Positions 5,197 to 6,185 of a stretch of 6,185 nucleotides of DNA are shown here, piece after piece. Both the position numbers and the translations under genes were made by a program. Below the pieces are notes generated by a model, which was not told the DNA's origin, did not search any database, and was given only the letters and a program-made list of their open reading frames with translations. How positions within the stretch are numbered: position 1 is the first letter of the stretch; the number at the start of each line of letters is the position of its first letter. Origin of the DNA: an uncultured bacterium (lineage in GTDB: Bacteria > Verrucomicrobiota > Lentisphaeria > Oligosphaerales > Oligosphaeraceae); contig CACZQQ010000199.1 of the NCBI GenBank assembly GCA_902783355.1, forward strand, positions 1-6,185. The letters are read 5' to 3'.

Positions 5197-5230
5197 CGGG
5201 GCCCCGTCTGTCGGCGCCAAAGTGGCGCCG
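5197..5230 (+). terminator. Palindromes directly after the epimerase stop, possible terminator
   Basis: The perfect palindrome CGGGGCCCCG (5197-5206) begins at the base after the TAG. It is followed by an 8-bp stem, CGGCGCCA (5212-5219)/TGGCGCCG (5223-5230), with loop AAG. No T-run follows, so an intrinsic terminator is not proven; the structure may protect the 3' end or belong to the repeat cluster beside it. Confidence 0.4.
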
Positions 5231-5264
5231 GCTCAGGTTGGAAAGGCGCCTGCAATCAACTTGA

Positions 5265-5285
5265 CCCGCGCCGCTTCGGCGCGGG
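5265..5285. repeat. Perfect 9-bp hairpin CCCGCGCCG/CGGCGCGGG
   Basis: A 9-bp GC-only stem (5265-5273 with 5277-5285) closes on the loop CTT and is flanked by TTGA on the left and GGGATCC on the right. It lies between the converging epimerase and flavodiiron genes and could work as a bidirectional 3'-end structure, although no U-tract follows on either strand. Confidence 0.6.
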
Positions 5286-5297
5286 GGATCCGGCGGT

Positions 5298-5326
5298 GTC
5301 GGCCGCGCAGGAGCGCGGCCCTCCCG
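5298..5326. repeat. AGGA-loop hairpin repeat, copy 2
   Basis: GGCCGCGC (5301-5308) and GCGCGGCC (5313-5320) form a perfect 8-bp stem around AGGA and are followed by CTCCCG. The block matches 1333-1361 at 27 of 29 bases, and the two differences restore base pairing with each other. Both copies are in the same orientation and both lie between the 3' ends of convergent genes. Confidence 0.8.
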
Positions 5327-5350
5327 CGCCTGCTCAGGTTGGTGTGCGCA

Positions 5351-5360
5351 GGGGGGGGGG
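5351..5360. repeat. Homopolymer run of ten G
   Basis: Ten consecutive G bases lie six bases from the stop codon of the flavodiiron gene, in its 3' untranslated side. Such a run is prone to slippage and sequencing error. Because it is non-coding it would not switch a reading frame. Confidence 0.9.
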
Positions 5361-5366
5361 CGGTCG

Positions 5367-6185
5367 TTAAGCCAGTTCGGCGGCGAGGGCTTCCAGCTGG
5401 GCGTCGTTGGCGGCGGCGAGGGCGGACTTGATGGTCACGCGCGCATTGCAGATGCGGATGTCCTTCGACTTCTCGAACATGGCGGCCATGAGCTTGGCGG
5501 CGGTCGGCGCCCACGAGCCGTTCTCGACGAGGCCGACGGTGCGGTTCTGGTAGCCGCGCTCCACCAGGTGCTCGATGAAGGTGCGCATGAAGGGGAAGAT
5601 GTCGCCGCAATAGGTGGTTGTCGCGAGGACGATTTTGCCGTAGCGGAAGGCGTCCTCGACGGCCTCCGCCATGTCGTCCCGCGCGAGGTCGAAGAGGCTG
5701 ACCTTCGGGACGCCCTTGCCCTTGAGCAGCGTCGCCAGCTTCTCGACGGCGGCCTTCGTATGGCCGTAGACGGAGGTGTAGGCGATGACCACGCCGTCGC
5801 TCTCCACGCCGTAGGAGGACCATGTGTTGTATTGGGCCAGATAGTGGCTGAGGTCGCCCGTCAGGACGGGGCCGTGCAGCGGGCAGATGGTGGCGATGTC
5901 GAGGCTGGCGGCCTTCTTGAGGAGCGCCTGCACCTGCGGGCCGAACTTGCCGACGATGCCGAAGTAGTAGCGGCGCGCCTCGCAGTCCCATCCCTCGTCG
6001 TCCTCCACGTCGTTGGCGCCGAACTTGCCGAAGCCGTCGGCGGAGAAGAGCACCTTGTCGCAGGCGTCGTAGGTGACGATGACCTCGGGCCAGTGGACCA
6101 TGGGGGCGGCCACGAAGGCGAGCGTGTGCCTGCCGAGGGCGAGGGTGCTGCCTTCGCCGACGACCAGCTGGCGCTCCGGATAGTC
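5367..6185 (-). CDS. A-type flavodiiron protein (FprA/ROO-like), N-terminus beyond the window
   Basis: The frame stays open to the window edge, giving 272 residues without a start; the GTG at 6113 is internal, since the residues before it (LVVGEGSTLALGRHTLAF) belong to the same fold. Flavodiiron proteins reduce O2 to water or NO to N2O in the cytoplasm of anaerobes, taking electrons from rubredoxin or a similar donor. Visible here is the second half of the metallo-beta-lactamase-like domain with diiron ligands H31 (MVHWPE), D50 (FSADGFGKFG) and H104 (CPLHGPVL), counting from the window edge. The flavodoxin domain starts near residue 131, with the FMN phosphate loop YTSVYGHTKA (136-145), TTTYCGDIFPFM (189-200) and NGSWAPTAAKLM (222-233). 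The HxExDH ligands should lie in the missing N-terminal part. No rubredoxin domain follows the flavodoxin domain. It converges on the epimerase gene and is probably unrelated to the sugar locus. Confidence 0.93.
   Translation of the reverse strand, partial: DYPERQLVVGEGSTLALGRHTLAFVAAPMVHWPEVIVTYDACDKVLFSADGFGKFGANDVEDDEGWDCEARRYYFGIVGKFGPQVQALLKKAASLDIATICPLHGPVLTGDLSHYLAQYNTWSSYGVESDGVVIAYTSVYGHTKAAVEKLATLLKGKGVPKVSLFDLARDDMAEAVEDAFRYGKIVLATTTYCGDIFPFMRTFIEHLVERGYQNRTVGLVENGSWAPTAAKLMAAMFEKSKDIRICNARVTIKSALAAANDAQLEALAAELA

Larger units (their letters stand above)
5231..5342. repeat. Hairpin-bearing segment bounded by 11-bp direct repeats
   Basis: GCTCAGGTTGG is present at 5231-5241 and again at 5332-5342. 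The segment between them contains GCGCCTGC near each end (5246-5253 and 5326-5333) and two strong hairpins (5265-5285 and 5301-5320). The direct repeats could be the ends of a duplicated unit or a target-site duplication around a small inserted element. There is no coding frame with recognisable content. Confidence 0.5.

Noticed and set aside
3853..5220. Minus-strand reading frame extending the sialidase-like gene upstream across the whole epimerase gene
   Set aside because: It is antisense to a well-matched AGE enzyme and is Ala/Val/Glu-rich low-complexity sequence, as expected opposite a GC-rich gene. The signal peptide at 3852 marks the real start.
5233..5991. Second minus-strand frame over the flavodiiron gene
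   Set aside because: It is an Arg/Pro-rich frame-shifted shadow; the flavodiiron frame has all the expected motifs.
6111..6113. GTG as the start of the flavodiiron gene
   Set aside because: Conserved metallo-beta-lactamase-like residues continue in frame to the window edge.

Overview
The window shows a GC-rich bacterial chromosome segment with six protein genes, two of them cut by the window edges. GC content is not uniform. The left 1.07 kb is lower in GC (25 of 60 bases at 241-300), and the rest is high (43 of 60 at 4381-4440). An exported Asp-box glycosidase-like protein, an N-acylglucosamine 2-epimerase, a Gfo/Idh oxidoreductase and an A-type flavodiiron protein suggest an anaerobic, glycan-degrading bacterium. 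The gene set and hairpin-rich intergenic repeats resemble the Verrucomicrobiota/Kiritimatiellota/Lentisphaerota/Planctomycetota group. That placement is inference; no marker gene is present.

Layout: (1) 1-402 (+) is the 3' end of a DUF697-like membrane protein gene. After 61 bases comes 464-1072 (+), a small HExxH zinc-metallopeptidase-like protein. (2) 1073-1417 has no gene and is packed with structured repeats: hairpins, a three-hairpin palindromic element, a tandem 14-mer array and one copy of a hairpin that recurs later in the window. (3) 3852-2671 (-) is a secreted sialidase-fold protein with five Asp boxes, followed on the same strand by 2599-1418 (-), a Gfo/Idh/MocA dehydrogenase. (4) 3853-4002 is a divergent control region. 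(5) 4003-5196 (+) is the AGE-family epimerase. (6) 5197-5366 is a second convergent junction full of hairpins, including the second copy of the recurring hairpin and a G10 run. (7) 6185-5367 (-) is a flavodiiron protein lacking its N-terminus.

The central three genes look like one carbohydrate-use locus. The exported Asp-box protein would release or process a sugar outside the cytoplasm, and the oxidoreductase and epimerase would convert it inside. Sialic acid/amino-sugar use is the obvious hypothesis, but it is weakened by the absence of the classical sialidase RIP motif and of any lyase or kinase gene here. The flavodiiron protein is probably an independent O2/NO detoxification gene.

The most unusual material is non-coding. 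Both convergent 3'-to-3' junctions carry the same 29-base hairpin block, differing only by a compensatory T-A to C-G pair. The first junction also holds a tandem array of a 14-mer. I found no complete new defence or mobile system.
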